NCBI RefSeq assembly: GCF_001558695.1
Contig: NZ_LNTU01000001.1
Span: forward strand, 186,001 to 250,000
Direction: 5' to 3'
Length of the DNA stretch: 64,000 bases
Origin: Paramesorhizobium deserti
GTDB lineage: Bacteria; Pseudomonadota; Alphaproteobacteria; Rhizobiales; Rhizobiaceae
The position numbers and the translations under genes were made by a program. Under the pieces are notes generated by a model. That model did no database searches and was not told where the DNA came from. It saw only the letters and a list, made by a program, of their open reading frames with translations. This document shows positions 16,904 through 25,205 of the stretch, one piece after another (the first letter of the stretch is position 1; the number at the start of each line of letters is the position of its first letter).

Positions 16904-17054
16904 GAGGAATGGATCCCAGTGACAAGCACTGGGATGACGGGTTGAGGTGCCTTCGCTTTAGCGAGAACCGTTGTGGAAGCGGATATGTTGGAGATTATTC
17001 GGTGACAGCCACCCCATCCGTCATCCCAGTGCTTGTCACTGCGATCCATTCCTC
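16904..17054. repeat. Inverted repeat, GACAAGCACT family, in the 16839-17129 gap
   Basis: Arms at 16904-16940 and 17018-17054 (37 bp each) are near-perfect complements containing GAGGAATGGATC, CAGTGACAAGCACTGGGATGACGG and its reverse. It sits between the convergent purD and XRE genes. The rest of the 291-bp gap shows nothing recognisable. Confidence 0.85.
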
Positions 17055-17129
17055 AACGGTAAAGTTGCCGCTACATACGAGAAACGGAGCCTCATCACTT
17101 CAGTAAAAAAGTGAAATGCTCCAACAAGT

Positions 17130-18038
17130 TCAATCCTCCTCATGCAGGTCTTCAAATAATTCGCCAACGGAATCGAGCTGCTTCAAGCCGCCACGCTCGA
17201 TCTCGGCAAAGGCGGGCTGCGTTTCCGCGTTTGATCCCTGACACGGGATTGCCATTTGCCGCATGATTTCGGCCGTCTCTCCGTCTGCGGGAAAAAAGGA
17301 TTCAATCACGAGTTCCGAAAGCGTGATGTCGACCGCCGTTCCGAAAACGGTCGTGGTGGAGATGAACGAAAGCGTTCCTTTTTCCGTGGCAAGCATGAAC
17401 GGCACCGCGATTGCGTTCAGCACCGTATCACCCCGGTAGGGCTTTGCGCCAACCGGCACCGGATAAGATTTGATCTCCTCGACAAGCTCCATCAGCGCGG
17501 CGTCAGGCAAATGGTCCATCTGGCTAACGAGACGTTCGATCACATGCGCGCGCCATTGGCGATAATTGACGATGCGGGGACCCAAGCCTTTCGGGTGAAG
17601 GCTGAGGCGCAGGACATTGACCGGCGGCGAGAGCAGCGCTGCATCAACGCCCTGGAGCAGGAAATCGACGGCGCTATTGGCCGAAACCAAATTCCACCGG
17701 CGGTCCACGGCAAGGGCCGGATGCGGCTCATGGCCTTTCAGAATGAGGTCAACCGCCCGCCTGACCGTTTCGAGTTCGGGATCATCGAGCGCACGCTCGC
17801 GATAGATCGGCGCATAGCCGGCGGCGAGCAGCAGCGCGTTGCGCTCGCGCATGGGAATATCGAGATGTTCCGCCAGATGCAGCACCATTTCCCTGCTCGG
17901 CTGCGAGCGCCCGGTTTCGACGAAGCTCAGATGCTTTTGTGAAATTCCGGCCTCGGATGCGAGGTCCAATTGGCTGAGACGCCTCGCTCGGCGCCAGGAC
18001 TGGATGAGATTTCCGACGGGGGCAGATGTCTGGGTCAT
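17130..18038 (-). CDS. XRE-family regulator with MmyB-like ligand-binding domain
   Basis: The 302-residue protein has an N-terminal HTH (about residues 8-65; RRLSQLDLASEAGISQKHLSFVETGRSQPS, with the recognition helix SQKHLSFVE). A C-terminal domain of about 180 residues resembles the MmyB-type sensor: ALAVDRRWNLVSANSA, LRLSLHPKGLGPRIVNYRQW, ISTTTVFGTAVDITLSELVIESFFPAD. These regulators usually act on a divergent neighbour, here the DUF1330 gene 112 bp away. The ligand is unknown. Confidence 0.9.
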   Translation of the reverse strand: MTQTSAPVGNLIQSWRRARRLSQLDLASEAGISQKHLSFVETGRSQPSREMVLHLAEHLDIPMRERNALLLAAGYAPIYRERALDDPELETVRRAVDLILKGHEPHPALAVDRRWNLVSANSAVDFLLQGVDAALLSPPVNVLRLSLHPKGLGPRIVNYRQWRAHVIERLVSQMDHLPDAALMELVEEIKSYPVPVGAKPYRGDTVLNAIAVPFMLATEKGTLSFISTTTVFGTAVDITLSELVIESFFPADGETAEIMRQMAIPCQGSNAETQPAFAEIERGGLKQLDSVGELFEDLHEED

Positions 18039-18150
18039 ACACCCAGACTATCATGAATGAGCACAGTTTCTATTATCTCTGATGTAATCGACTTGCGGCG
18101 CGCTGCCGGGGATATTCGCCCCGTTCCATGAAACCAAAAGGAAGAAAATC

Positions 18151-18471
18151 ATGACCGCATATGCCGCAGCCCTCTTGCACAACGTCAAAATGGGCGCCGA
18201 TATCGTCGAATATCTCCGGAAAATCGATGAAACGCTCGCGCCTTTCGGCGGACATTACATCATCCACGGCGGCGAAAAGACCGTGCTTGAAGGCGAATGG
18301 CCGGCCGACCTGATCGTCATCGGCTTCCCTGACATGGAACGCGCCCGCGCCTGGTACGCCTCCCCTGCCTATCGGCAGATCATGCATTTGCGCACCGACA
18401 ATTCGGAAGGCAGCGTCGTCCTTCTGGATGGTGTCGACGAAAACCACAAAGCCACAGATATATTGGCTTGA
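18151..18471 (+). CDS. DUF1330 family protein
   Basis: The 106-residue product is a dimeric alpha/beta-barrel (ferredoxin-like) protein of the DUF1330 family. Markers are GGHYIIHGGEKTVLEGEWPADLIVIGFPD and ARAWYASPAYRQIMHLRTDNSEGSVVLLDGV. No reaction is established for the family. The ribosome site AAGGAAG precedes the ATG. It is divergent from the XRE gene; its expression is likely controlled by that regulator, which is inference from layout. Confidence 0.88.
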   Translation: MTAYAAALLHNVKMGADIVEYLRKIDETLAPFGGHYIIHGGEKTVLEGEWPADLIVIGFPDMERARAWYASPAYRQIMHLRTDNSEGSVVLLDGVDENHKATDILA

Positions 18472-18594
18472 TTGGCACAGGCGAACCAGCGGCATTATTG
18501 ACGTTTACGTAATAAGCCGATAGCACTTCTCCGAGGCAGGAAAATGGATGGGCGTTCGCATCGCGAGCGCCCGACGCGCTGCGGAGGAGATCTG

Positions 18595-20364
18595 ATGTAT
18601 CGTGCGCCCGTCAATGACATCGCCCATGTGCTGAAACAGGTCGCGGGGCTGGAGGAAGCGCTTGAACAGAAGCGCTTCGGCGATCTCTCCGGCGACCTCG
18701 TCGACGCCATTCTGGAAGAGGCGGCGAAATTCGCCGCCGAGCGGGTCGCTCCCTTGCGGGAAACCGCCGACAAGCATGGCGCGACGCTGAAGGACGGCGT
18801 AGTCACCACCGCGCCGGGCTGGAAGGAGCTCTACCGCGACTGGGCGGCGGGCGGCTGGAACGCGTTGACGGGCGCGGAGGAATATGGCGGACAGGCGCTG
18901 CCGATGATGCTTTCGGCGGCCGTCTCCGAGATGTGGAATGCCGGCTCCATCGCGTTCGCGCTGGCGCCGATGCTGACGATGGGCGCCGTCGAGGCACTGG
19001 AGAAGCATGCCTCGGACGAACTGAAGGCGCTTTATTTGCCGAAGCTCATTTCCGGCGAATGGACCGGCACGATGAACCTGACGGAGCCGCAGGCGGGCTC
19101 CGATCTCGGCGCGCTGCGCACCCGGGCAACACGCAATGGCGACGGCACATACAGCCTCTTCGGCCAGAAGATCTTCATCACCTATGGCGAGCACGATATG
19201 ACGGACAATATCGTCCATCTGGTGCTGGCGAGGCTGCCCGACGCGCCTGATGGCACCAAGGGCATATCGCTCTTCCTGGTGCCGAAGTTCCTGGTCAATG
19301 CCGACGGCTCGCGCGGGCGGCGCAACGAAGCGTTCTGCGCCAGCATAGAGCACAAGCTCGGCATCCACGCCTCCCCCACCTGTACCATGATCTATGGCGA
19401 CGGCACGTCGGGCGAAGGCGCGACGGGCTGGCTGGTTGGCGAGGAAAACCGCGGCCTCGCCTGCATGTTCACAATGATGAACAATGCCCGGTTGCTCGTC
19501 GGCATGCAGGGCGTCGCGGTGGCGGAAGCCGCCTACCAGAAGGCGCTCGCCTTTGCCCGCGAAAGGCGGCAGGGCCGCGCGCCCGGCGCAAAACCGGGCA
19601 ACGAGATGAGCCCGATCGTCGAGCATCCCGATATCCAGCGCATGCTCTTGACCATGAAAGGGCTGACGCAGGCCGCCCGCTCCATCGGCTATGCCTGCGC
19701 CCATGCGCTCGACATGGCGCGCACGGGCGACGGCGAGGAGGCGCGCCACTGGACGGACCGCGCCAATCTCCTGACGCCAGTAGCAAAGGCATTCGCCACC
19801 GATATCGGCGTCGAGGCCGCCTCGCTCGGCATCCAGATCCATGGCGGCATGGGCTTCATCGAGGAAACCGGCGCGGCGCAGCTCCTGCGCGACGCACGCA
19901 TCGCGCCGATCTATGAGGGGACCAACGGCATCCAGGCGATCGACCTCGTGCAACGCAAGCTGCCGCTCGACAACGGCGAGCATGTGAAGGGCTATATCGC
20001 CGAGCTGCGTGCCATCGTCGACCAGGCCGCTGCCTCAAACTGCACCAAACTGGGTGATAGCGCCGGGTGCCTGACCTTCGCCATCGCCGATCTCGAAGAG
20101 GCGACGCTGTATCTGCAGCAGGCGCTGGCCGAGGGCCGGCAGGCCGAGGCGCTCTGCGGCGCGACGCCCTATCTCCGGCTGTTCGGCCTTGCGGCCGGCG
20201 GCGCCTATCTCGCCAAGGGCGCATTGACCAGCGAAGATGCGGGGCGCGCCGTGCTCTGCCGCTTCTATGCGGAAAACCTGCTGAAGGAGACGGCGGCACT
20301 GAAACATTGCGTCATGAACGGGGCGGACAGCCTCATCGCCGCCGGCGCGACGCTGCAGGATTGA
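18595..20364 (+). CDS. Long-form acyl-CoA dehydrogenase (DmdC-like)
   Basis: The 589-residue flavoenzyme is about 200 residues longer than classic acyl-CoA dehydrogenases, as in the DmdC/FadE-like class with an extra C-terminal helical domain. The FAD/substrate signature is NLTEPQAGSDLGALRTRA near residue 157. The catalytic Glu lies in PIYEGTNGIQAIDLVQRK near 433, preceded by QIHGGMGFIEE. GGAGGAG sits four bases upstream of the ATG at 18595, so the upstream in-frame start at 18544 is rejected. It overlaps functionally with the following enoyl-CoA hydratase (8-bp gap), forming a beta-oxidation pair of unknown chain specificity. Confidence 0.93.
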   Translation: MYRAPVNDIAHVLKQVAGLEEALEQKRFGDLSGDLVDAILEEAAKFAAERVAPLRETADKHGATLKDGVVTTAPGWKELYRDWAAGGWNALTGAEEYGGQALPMMLSAAVSEMWNAGSIAFALAPMLTMGAVEALEKHASDELKALYLPKLISGEWTGTMNLTEPQAGSDLGALRTRATRNGDGTYSLFGQKIFITYGEHDMTDNIVHLVLARLPDAPDGTKGISLFLVPKFLVNADGSRGRRNEAFCASIEHKLGIHASPTCTMIYGDGTSGEGATGWLVGEENRGLACMFTMMNNARLLVGMQGVAVAEAAYQKALAFARERRQGRAPGAKPGNEMSPIVEHPDIQRMLLTMKGLTQAARSIGYACAHALDMARTGDGEEARHWTDRANLLTPVAKAFATDIGVEAASLGIQIHGGMGFIEETGAAQLLRDARIAPIYEGTNGIQAIDLVQRKLPLDNGEHVKGYIAELRAIVDQAAASNCTKLGDSAGCLTFAIADLEEATLYLQQALAEGRQAEALCGATPYLRLFGLAAGGAYLAKGALTSEDAGRAVLCRFYAENLLKETAALKHCVMNGADSLIAAGATLQD

Positions 20365-20372
20365 GGCCTATC

Positions 20373-21122
20373 ATGTCCGAGCACATCAAGATCGAACGCA
20401 GCGGTGCGGTGCAGATCATCCGCATCGCCCGACCGGAGAAGAAGAACGCCCTCACCCGCGCCATGTATGCCACGATGGCGGAGGCGCTGCGCGCGGGCGA
20501 CGCCGATGAGGCGATCCGGGTTCATGTCATTCTAGGCCAACCCGGCGCTTTTTCCGCCGGCAACGACATGCAGGATTTTATGGCCGCTGCGATGGGCGGC
20601 ACGATGGGCAACGAGGTACTGGATTTTCTCGGCGCTCTCTCGACGACGAAGAAGCCTGTCGTCTCCGGCGTCGACGGCCTTGCGATCGGCATCGGGACGA
20701 CGATCCATCTCCATTGCGACCTGACCTTCGCCACGCCGCAATCGCTGTTCCGCACGCCCTTTGTCGATCTGGGGCTGGTGCCGGAGGCGGCGTCCAGCCT
20801 CATCGCCCCGCGCCTGATGGGCTATCAGAAGGCATTCGCACTGCTGGCGCTGGGGGAAGGGTTTTCGGCTGAAGCGGCAAGAGAAGCGGGGATCGTCCAC
20901 CGCATCGTCGAGCCTGAGAAACTCGAGCCTGCTGTTTTGGAAGCAGCACAGGCAATCGCCGCTCGCCCGCCAGAGGCGATGCAACTGACAAAGGCGCTCT
21001 TACGGGCATCGGACGAGCCGGTTGGCGAGCGGATCGCACGCGAGGCGAAACACTTTGCCGAGCGCCTCACCTCACAGGAAGCGCGCGAGGCGGTGACGGC
21101 GTTTCTGACGAAGAAGAAGTGA
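20373..21122 (+). CDS. Enoyl-CoA hydratase/isomerase family protein
   Basis: The 249-residue crotonase-fold protein has the oxyanion-hole segments GAFSAGNDMQDFM near residue 58 and GVDGLAIGIGTTIHLHCDLTFAT near 98, and LGLVPEAASSLIAPRLMG near 131. Glu136 in VPEAASS could serve as the catalytic acid. It is likely a hydratase or isomerase acting after the dehydrogenase. The stop of the dehydrogenase overlaps the GAGG ribosome site of this ATG at 20373, so translation is probably coupled; the longer frame starting at 20067 lies inside the upstream gene. Confidence 0.92.
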   Translation: MSEHIKIERSGAVQIIRIARPEKKNALTRAMYATMAEALRAGDADEAIRVHVILGQPGAFSAGNDMQDFMAAAMGGTMGNEVLDFLGALSTTKKPVVSGVDGLAIGIGTTIHLHCDLTFATPQSLFRTPFVDLGLVPEAASSLIAPRLMGYQKAFALLALGEGFSAEAAREAGIVHRIVEPEKLEPAVLEAAQAIAARPPEAMQLTKALLRASDEPVGERIAREAKHFAERLTSQEAREAVTAFLTKKK

Positions 21123-21132
21123 ATCTAAATGT

Positions 21133-21178
21133 TGGGGCATGGACCCCAGTGACAAGCACGGGGACCCATGCCTCAACG
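21133..21178. repeat. Short copy of the GACAAGCACT palindromic repeat
   Basis: GGGGCATGGACCCC, GTGACAAGCACGGGG and CCATGCCTCAACGG words match the arms of the elements at 5422 and 16904. It is a single, collapsed palindrome downstream of the enoyl-CoA hydratase gene. Confidence 0.65.
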
Positions 21179-21237
21179 GTGCCATTGCCTCACCGTAAAC
21201 AGCAAATCCAGCCCCGCCCGTTACCTCTTGCGAATCG

Positions 21238-21255
21238 CATAAGTCTGTGCTTATG
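21238..21255 (+). promoter_or_regulatory. Probable ArsR-type operator at the start of the ArsR/SRPBCC unit
   Basis: CATAAG (21238-21243) and CTTATG (21250-21255) form a perfect dyad around TCTGTG. It ends only 8 bp before the ATG at 21264, so it overlaps any leader or ribosome site. Self-repression by the ArsR protein is the simplest reading. Confidence 0.7.
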
Positions 21256-21263
21256 TGTTATCC

Positions 21264-21578
21264 ATGATGGACAATGAGATATTCCGGGCTTTGGCCGACC
21301 CAACCCGCCGCGCGATCTTCGAGAAGCTGGCGGCGGGAAGGATGAACGCAAGTGCTTTGCGGGAGGGCATGGAGATCAGCCAGCCGGCCATGTCCCAGCA
21401 CCTTTCGGTTCTGCGGACTGCCGGGCTCGTGAAGGAAGAACGACAGGGACGTTTCATGAACTATGAGGTCGATCCGGAAGGGCTGGCTCTCATCGCGGAG
21501 TGGCTGGCGAAATATCGCGCCTACTGGCCGCAGCGCATCGAAGCTCTCAAGGTCTTGCTGAAGGATATGGATCAATGA
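21264..21578 (+). CDS. ArsR-family (SdpR-type) transcription regulator
   Basis: The 104-residue winged-helix protein has IFRALADPTRRAIFEKLAAG, the recognition segment ISQPAMSQHLSVLRTAGLVKEERQGR and a wing reading YEVDPEGL. There are no metal-binding cysteines, so it belongs to the non-metal branch often paired with SRPBCC proteins. Start choices are the ATG at 21264, the next ATG at 21267 or a GTG at 21255; no strong ribosome site is present because the operator occupies that region. Its stop overlaps the SRPBCC start (ATGA). Confidence 0.9.
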   Translation: MMDNEIFRALADPTRRAIFEKLAAGRMNASALREGMEISQPAMSQHLSVLRTAGLVKEERQGRFMNYEVDPEGLALIAEWLAKYRAYWPQRIEALKVLLKDMDQ

Positions 21579-21934
21579 ACGATGGAAAGACCGTCGAGCG
21601 GAACAACCAGATCGAGATGGAGTTCGAGATCGATGAACCGCCGCATAAGGTCTGGCGCGCAATCAGCATGCCGGAGTTTCGGGAGACTTGGCTGCCGAAC
21701 GATGCGCTGGCCGACCGGCAAGCGGCCGCCATCACACCCGGTGAGGAAGTCAGCTACCGGATGCGGGAGCCTGAGGCTCCCTTTACCGAAAGCCTTGTCA
21801 CATTCCGGATCGCCCCGAACGGGAGTGGAGGGACCTGCCTGCGGGTCATCCATGAACTTGACGATGCAAGGACCAAACGGGTGATGACGGCCGCGGCCAA
21901 CAGCAACAGCCCGCTCCTCATGCTCGCCGCCTGA
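21575..21934 (+). CDS. SRPBCC/AHSA1-like domain protein
   Basis: The 119-residue protein has the START-like fold pattern [48 protein letters not shown] and a C-terminal helix. Such proteins bind hydrophobic ligands; the ligand is unknown. It is translationally coupled to the ArsR regulator through a 4-bp ATGA overlap, a common ArsR-SRPBCC arrangement, so it may be the ligand sensor or effector of that unit. It is shorter than typical AHSA1 proteins (about 140-150 residues). Confidence 0.85.
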   Translation: MNDGKTVERNNQIEMEFEIDEPPHKVWRAISMPEFRETWLPNDALADRQAAAITPGEEVSYRMREPEAPFTESLVTFRIAPNGSGGTCLRVIHELDDARTKRVMTAAANSNSPLLMLAA

Positions 21935-21977
21935 CGCGGCAGAAGCTTCCGCCAATTCTAGAAGATGGAGTTCGCCG

Positions 21978-22577
21978 ATGCGCGAAGCGATGCAACTCGT
22001 CCCTATGGTCGTGGAACAATCCTCAAGAGGGGAGCGATCCTTCGATATCTATTCCCGTCTTCTTCGCGAGCGGATCATCTTCCTGAACGGTGAGGTGAAC
22101 GACGCTGTTTCAGCGCTCGTTTGCGCGCAGCTTCTGTTTCTCGAAGCGGAAAACCCGAAGAAGCCGATCGGCCTCTACATCAATTCGCCGGGCGGCGTGG
22201 TGACCAGCGGTCTTGCGATGTACGACACCATGCGCCTCATCCGCGCGCCGGTGCATACGCTGTGTATGGGGACAGCCCGTTCGATGGGGTCATTCCTCTT
22301 GATGGCAGGAGAACCCGGAGAGCGTGTCGCATTGCCCAACGCCAGCATCCATGTTCACCAGCCATTGGGCGGTGCCCAGGGGCAGGCGTCCGATATCCTC
22401 ATCCATGCCGAGGAAGCGTTGAAAACGAAACAGCGCATGACCCGGCTTTACGCCAAGCATTGCGGACGCTCCTATGAAGAGTTCGAGCGAGCCATGGACC
22501 GCGACTTCTTCATGACGGCGGAGGAAGCCGTGGAATGGGGGCTGGTGGATCGAGTGCTGGCGGTGCGGGAGGGTTAG
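21978..22577 (+). CDS. clpP: ATP-dependent Clp protease proteolytic subunit (paralogue type)
   Basis: The 199-residue product is a ClpP serine protease subunit. The catalytic triad is intact: Ser102 in GTARSMGSF, His127 in [15 protein letters not shown] and an Asp in MDRDFFMT (near 176). The first motif differs from the usual GQAASMGAF, so it looks like a second Rhizobiales ClpP paralogue rather than the tig-clpP-clpX copy; there is no clpX beside it. It lies 43 bp after the SRPBCC gene in the same direction, raising the possibility of shared expression with the ArsR unit. Confidence 0.92.
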   Translation: MREAMQLVPMVVEQSSRGERSFDIYSRLLRERIIFLNGEVNDAVSALVCAQLLFLEAENPKKPIGLYINSPGGVVTSGLAMYDTMRLIRAPVHTLCMGTARSMGSFLLMAGEPGERVALPNASIHVHQPLGGAQGQASDILIHAEEALKTKQRMTRLYAKHCGRSYEEFERAMDRDFFMTAEEAVEWGLVDRVLAVREG

Positions 22578-22620
22578 AGCGCCCTCTCCGCCGTCATTCT
22601 CGGGCTTGTGTGAGGCTCAA

Positions 22621-22664
22621 GTGGAGGCAAGCCGCCTGCGGTTAGCCTCCACATATTCTTTTAT
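22621..22664 (+). terminator. Terminator after clpP
   Basis: GTGGAGGC (22621-22628) pairs with GCCTCCAC (22645-22652), with an inner CCGC-GCGG stack, followed by ATATTCTTTTA. It lies between the convergent clpP and DUF6101 genes. Just upstream (about 22590-22610) is a fragment of the GTCATTCTCGGGC repeat. Confidence 0.65.
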
Positions 22665-23227
22665 CTCCGCGCAATGATCTCCGTGCCTGAAATCACCAGC
22701 CGCACTCCGAGATGGCCGGTCTTGCGGCGTGCGAGGAAGCGCGGACGGCGGCGGCGGGGCTGCTGTCCCTGGCGGCGCGGCTGCGGCTGGGAAACGCCGA
22801 CGGGGCCCATGCTTTCCTCCAGCGGGCGGGCAACGCCATCTTCCTCCACCAGCATCATCGGCAGGTTGAAGGCGGCCGACCAGGCGCGCCAGTCGGCGGC
22901 CACATCGTCCAGATCATGGGCCACCAGAAGCGGCACCGATAGCTGCGGATCGGCATGCATCAATTCCAGCGTGACGGTGATCTGGCCGTATTCATCCTCC
23001 ACGGCGCGGGCCGTGACGCCCTGAAAGGCGCGGGCCGGCAAGGCGATGGACATCGGCAGCCCGCTCGCCGGCAGAATGCGGCGGATCACTGCGCCGCGCT
23101 CGTTGATGGTGAAGGTGATATCACCTTCCTCGTCGCGCGTGGCATAGCTCACCACCTGCGGAAAATGAAACGGGTCGAGCCGCAATTCGCGGCCGGCCCA
23201 CACTGGCTTAAGCCCTTGATTCATCAT
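22661..23227 (-). CDS. DUF6101 family protein
   Basis: The 188-residue protein matches the conserved DUF6101 family of Rhizobiales: an N-terminal domain with WAGRELRLDPFHFPQVVSYAT and ERGAVIRRILPASGLPMSIALPA, a middle MHADPQLSVPLLVAHDLDDVAADWRAW, and a basic Arg/Gln-rich tail (about 150-175). No function is known; the Arg-rich tail could bind nucleic acid. Two adjacent ATGs could start it. The long upstream region (23228-23504) looks like an ordinary AT-richer promoter region with no protein. Confidence 0.8.
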   Translation of the reverse strand: MMNQGLKPVWAGRELRLDPFHFPQVVSYATRDEEGDITFTINERGAVIRRILPASGLPMSIALPARAFQGVTARAVEDEYGQITVTLELMHADPQLSVPLLVAHDLDDVAADWRAWSAAFNLPMMLVEEDGVARPLEESMGPVGVSQPQPRRQGQQPRRRRPRFLARRKTGHLGVRLVISGTEIIARR

Positions 23228-23504
23228 GTTGACGCCTCTGTCTCTCCCGAGAGCCGGTATTCCGGTCTCCCTGCCAATCGGACCGTTTTCGGCCTCGTTG
23301 AGATCAAGAATAGGCGCGCTTTGTTACCGCCGGGCTTAATTATTTCGGTTAAATTTTCCTGATTTGGCGGATGGTTATCAGAACGGAACCCGGTGTAAGA
23401 CTTTAGCAAGCCGGGTAAAGAAAAGCTGAGCGATGGGGTGTGGGGAGGTGCCCCACTCTGACCTGCCGGCCATCTTCCTCCTCTGCGAACGGTTTTCCGT
23501 TTGA

Positions 23505-23675
23505 ACCGTTCAGGCATGGATCCTCGGGTCGAGCCCGAGGATGACAATTGCAGGGATGTTTTCCGCTAATCGTCAGCGTTGGGGCCAGGCGCAAACCTCT
23601 CCAGTCCGTCATCCGCGGGCTTGACCCGAGGATCCATTCCGGAACACCGCCGCTCCAACCACCCGCCCGGCCATG
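23505..23675. repeat. Palindromic element, GGATCCTCGGG/CCCGAGGATCC family
   Basis: The left arm contains GTTCAGGCATGGATCCTCGG and GAGCCCGAGGATGAC. The right arm contains GTCATCCGCGGGCTTGACCC and GAGGATCCATTCCGGAAC. The copy at 63858-64000 shares the order of words, including GGTTCGCGCCTG in inverted form. It fills the end of the 452-bp gap 23228-23679. A degraded fragment lies at 10130-10175. Confidence 0.8.
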
Positions 23676-23679
23676 CCAT

Positions 23680-25095
23680 TCAAAGCGTCTTGCCCGGGTT
23701 CATGATGCCCGCCGGATCGAAGGCTGATTTGATCTTCTTCATCAGGGCGAGCGCCACCGGGCTCTTGAAATGCCTGAGTTCCTCGCGCTTCAACTGGCCA
23801 ATGCCATGCTCGGCGGAGATCGAACCACCATAGCTCGCCACGATGGTGTGGACCCGGTGATTGACCTCGCTCCAGCGGGCGAGGAAGGCCTCTTTGTCGG
23901 CACCCACCGGCTGCGAGATGTTATAATGAAGATTGCCGTCGCCCATATGGCCGAAGCAGACGATGCGGGCGCCGGGGATCATCTCCAGAACCGCCCTGCC
24001 CGCCTCTTCAATGAAGGCGGGGATGGAGGCGACCGGTACGGAGATATCGTGCTTGATCGAGCCGCCTTCCGGCTTCTGCGCCCAGGACATCTCCTCGCGC
24101 ATCTTCCAGAACATCTGCTCCTGCGCCACGCTTTCGGCAATCGCGGCATCCTGCACGAGATCGGCCTCATAGGCCTCCGTCAAGATCGTCTCGAGGATTG
24201 CGCGGGCGTCATCAGAAGACCGTGAAGAGGAAATATCGATCAGCACATACCATTCATGCGGGTTCTCCAGCGGATCGCGCGCGCCCTCGACATGTCGCAC
24301 GGTGAACTCGACGCCGATGCGCGGCATCAGCTCGAAGCCGGTCAATGCCGGGCCTGCATGCTCGGTGGCGATGCCGAGGAGTTTCAGGGCATCGGCCGGG
24401 CTCTTCAACCCCGCATAGGCGACGCCCTTGCCCTTGGGCTGCGGATAGAGCTTCATCACCGCCGCGGTGATGACACCCAGCGTGCCTTCCGCGCCGATGA
24501 AGAGGTCCTTCAGATCGTAGCCGGTATTGTCCTTCTTGACGTAGCGCAGGTCGTCGAGGATTTCGCCCGTCGGCAGCACGACCTCGAGCCCCAGGCAAAG
24601 CTCACGGGTGTTGCCATAGGCGAGAACCGCCGTGCCGCCCGCGTTGGAGGAAAGATTGCCGCCGATCTGGCAGGAGCCTTCCGCGCCCAGCGACAGCGGG
24701 AAGAGCAGGCCCGCCTCCGCCGCCGCATCCTGCAGTACCTTCAGCACCACGCCGGCCTCCACCGTCGCCAGATTGCCTGCCGTATCAATCGAGCGGATGC
24801 GATTCATGCGCGACAAGGACAGGACAATGGAGCGGCCGCTTTCATCCGGCTGCTGCGCGCCGACAAGGCCTGTATTGCCGCCCTGCGGGACAACCGGCGT
24901 GCCGGTCTCGGTGGCGAGTTTGAGGATTTGCGCGACTTCTTCCGTGGAGCCGGGGCGCAGCACCATGGCGGCGCGGCCGTGATAGAGATCGCGCTGCTCG
25001 ATGAGATAGGGCGCGATATCCTCGGCTGCGGTGAGCGCGTTCTTCTCGCCGACGATGGCGGCAAAGCGGTCGAGAATAGTCGGCTGGATGGTCAT
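23680..25095 (-). CDS. FAD-binding D-2-hydroxyacid dehydrogenase
   Basis: The 471-residue flavoprotein has a PCMH-type FAD domain (residues about 40-220; PGSTEEVAQILKLATETGTPVVPQGGNTGLVGAQQP and GAEGSCQIGGNLSSNAGG). Its C-terminal FAD-oxidase domain carries GHMGDGNLHYNI (near 380) and the signature SAEHGIGQLKREEL (near 430). This pattern fits D-2-hydroxyglutarate or D-lactate dehydrogenases of the GlcD/Dld2 class; substrate cannot be fixed from sequence. It is likely cytoplasmic or membrane-associated and passes electrons to a quinone or ETF-like acceptor, which is family knowledge. Confidence 0.9.
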   Translation of the reverse strand: MTIQPTILDRFAAIVGEKNALTAAEDIAPYLIEQRDLYHGRAAMVLRPGSTEEVAQILKLATETGTPVVPQGGNTGLVGAQQPDESGRSIVLSLSRMNRIRSIDTAGNLATVEAGVVLKVLQDAAAEAGLLFPLSLGAEGSCQIGGNLSSNAGGTAVLAYGNTRELCLGLEVVLPTGEILDDLRYVKKDNTGYDLKDLFIGAEGTLGVITAAVMKLYPQPKGKGVAYAGLKSPADALKLLGIATEHAGPALTGFELMPRIGVEFTVRHVEGARDPLENPHEWYVLIDISSSRSSDDARAILETILTEAYEADLVQDAAIAESVAQEQMFWKMREEMSWAQKPEGGSIKHDISVPVASIPAFIEEAGRAVLEMIPGARIVCFGHMGDGNLHYNISQPVGADKEAFLARWSEVNHRVHTIVASYGGSISAEHGIGQLKREELRHFKSPVALALMKKIKSAFDPAGIMNPGKTL

Positions 25096-25122
25096 GGCTT
25101 CGAACCTTGTTTTAGAAACGTC

Positions 25123-25178
25123 AGCGGGACAGCGCCCCCCTTGCGGGGGAGATGTCCGGCAGGACAGAGGGGAGCGTC
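25123..25178. repeat. Short CTCCCCC/GGACAGAGGGG palindromic repeat
   Basis: GCGGGACAGCGCCCCCCTTG and GGGGGAGATGTCCGGCAGG words followed by ACAGAGGGGAGCG form a short member of the 7117/42623 repeat family between tsaC and the flavoprotein gene. Confidence 0.65.
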
Positions 25179-25205
25179 TAGAACCAACGTCTCCATCTGA
25201 AAACT

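Noticed and set aside
15534-16925. 463-codon minus-strand open frame
   Set aside because: Antisense to purD; composition rich in His, Arg and Asp as expected of a GC-rich shadow frame.
18505-19983. 492-codon minus-strand open frame
   Set aside because: Antisense to the acyl-CoA dehydrogenase gene.
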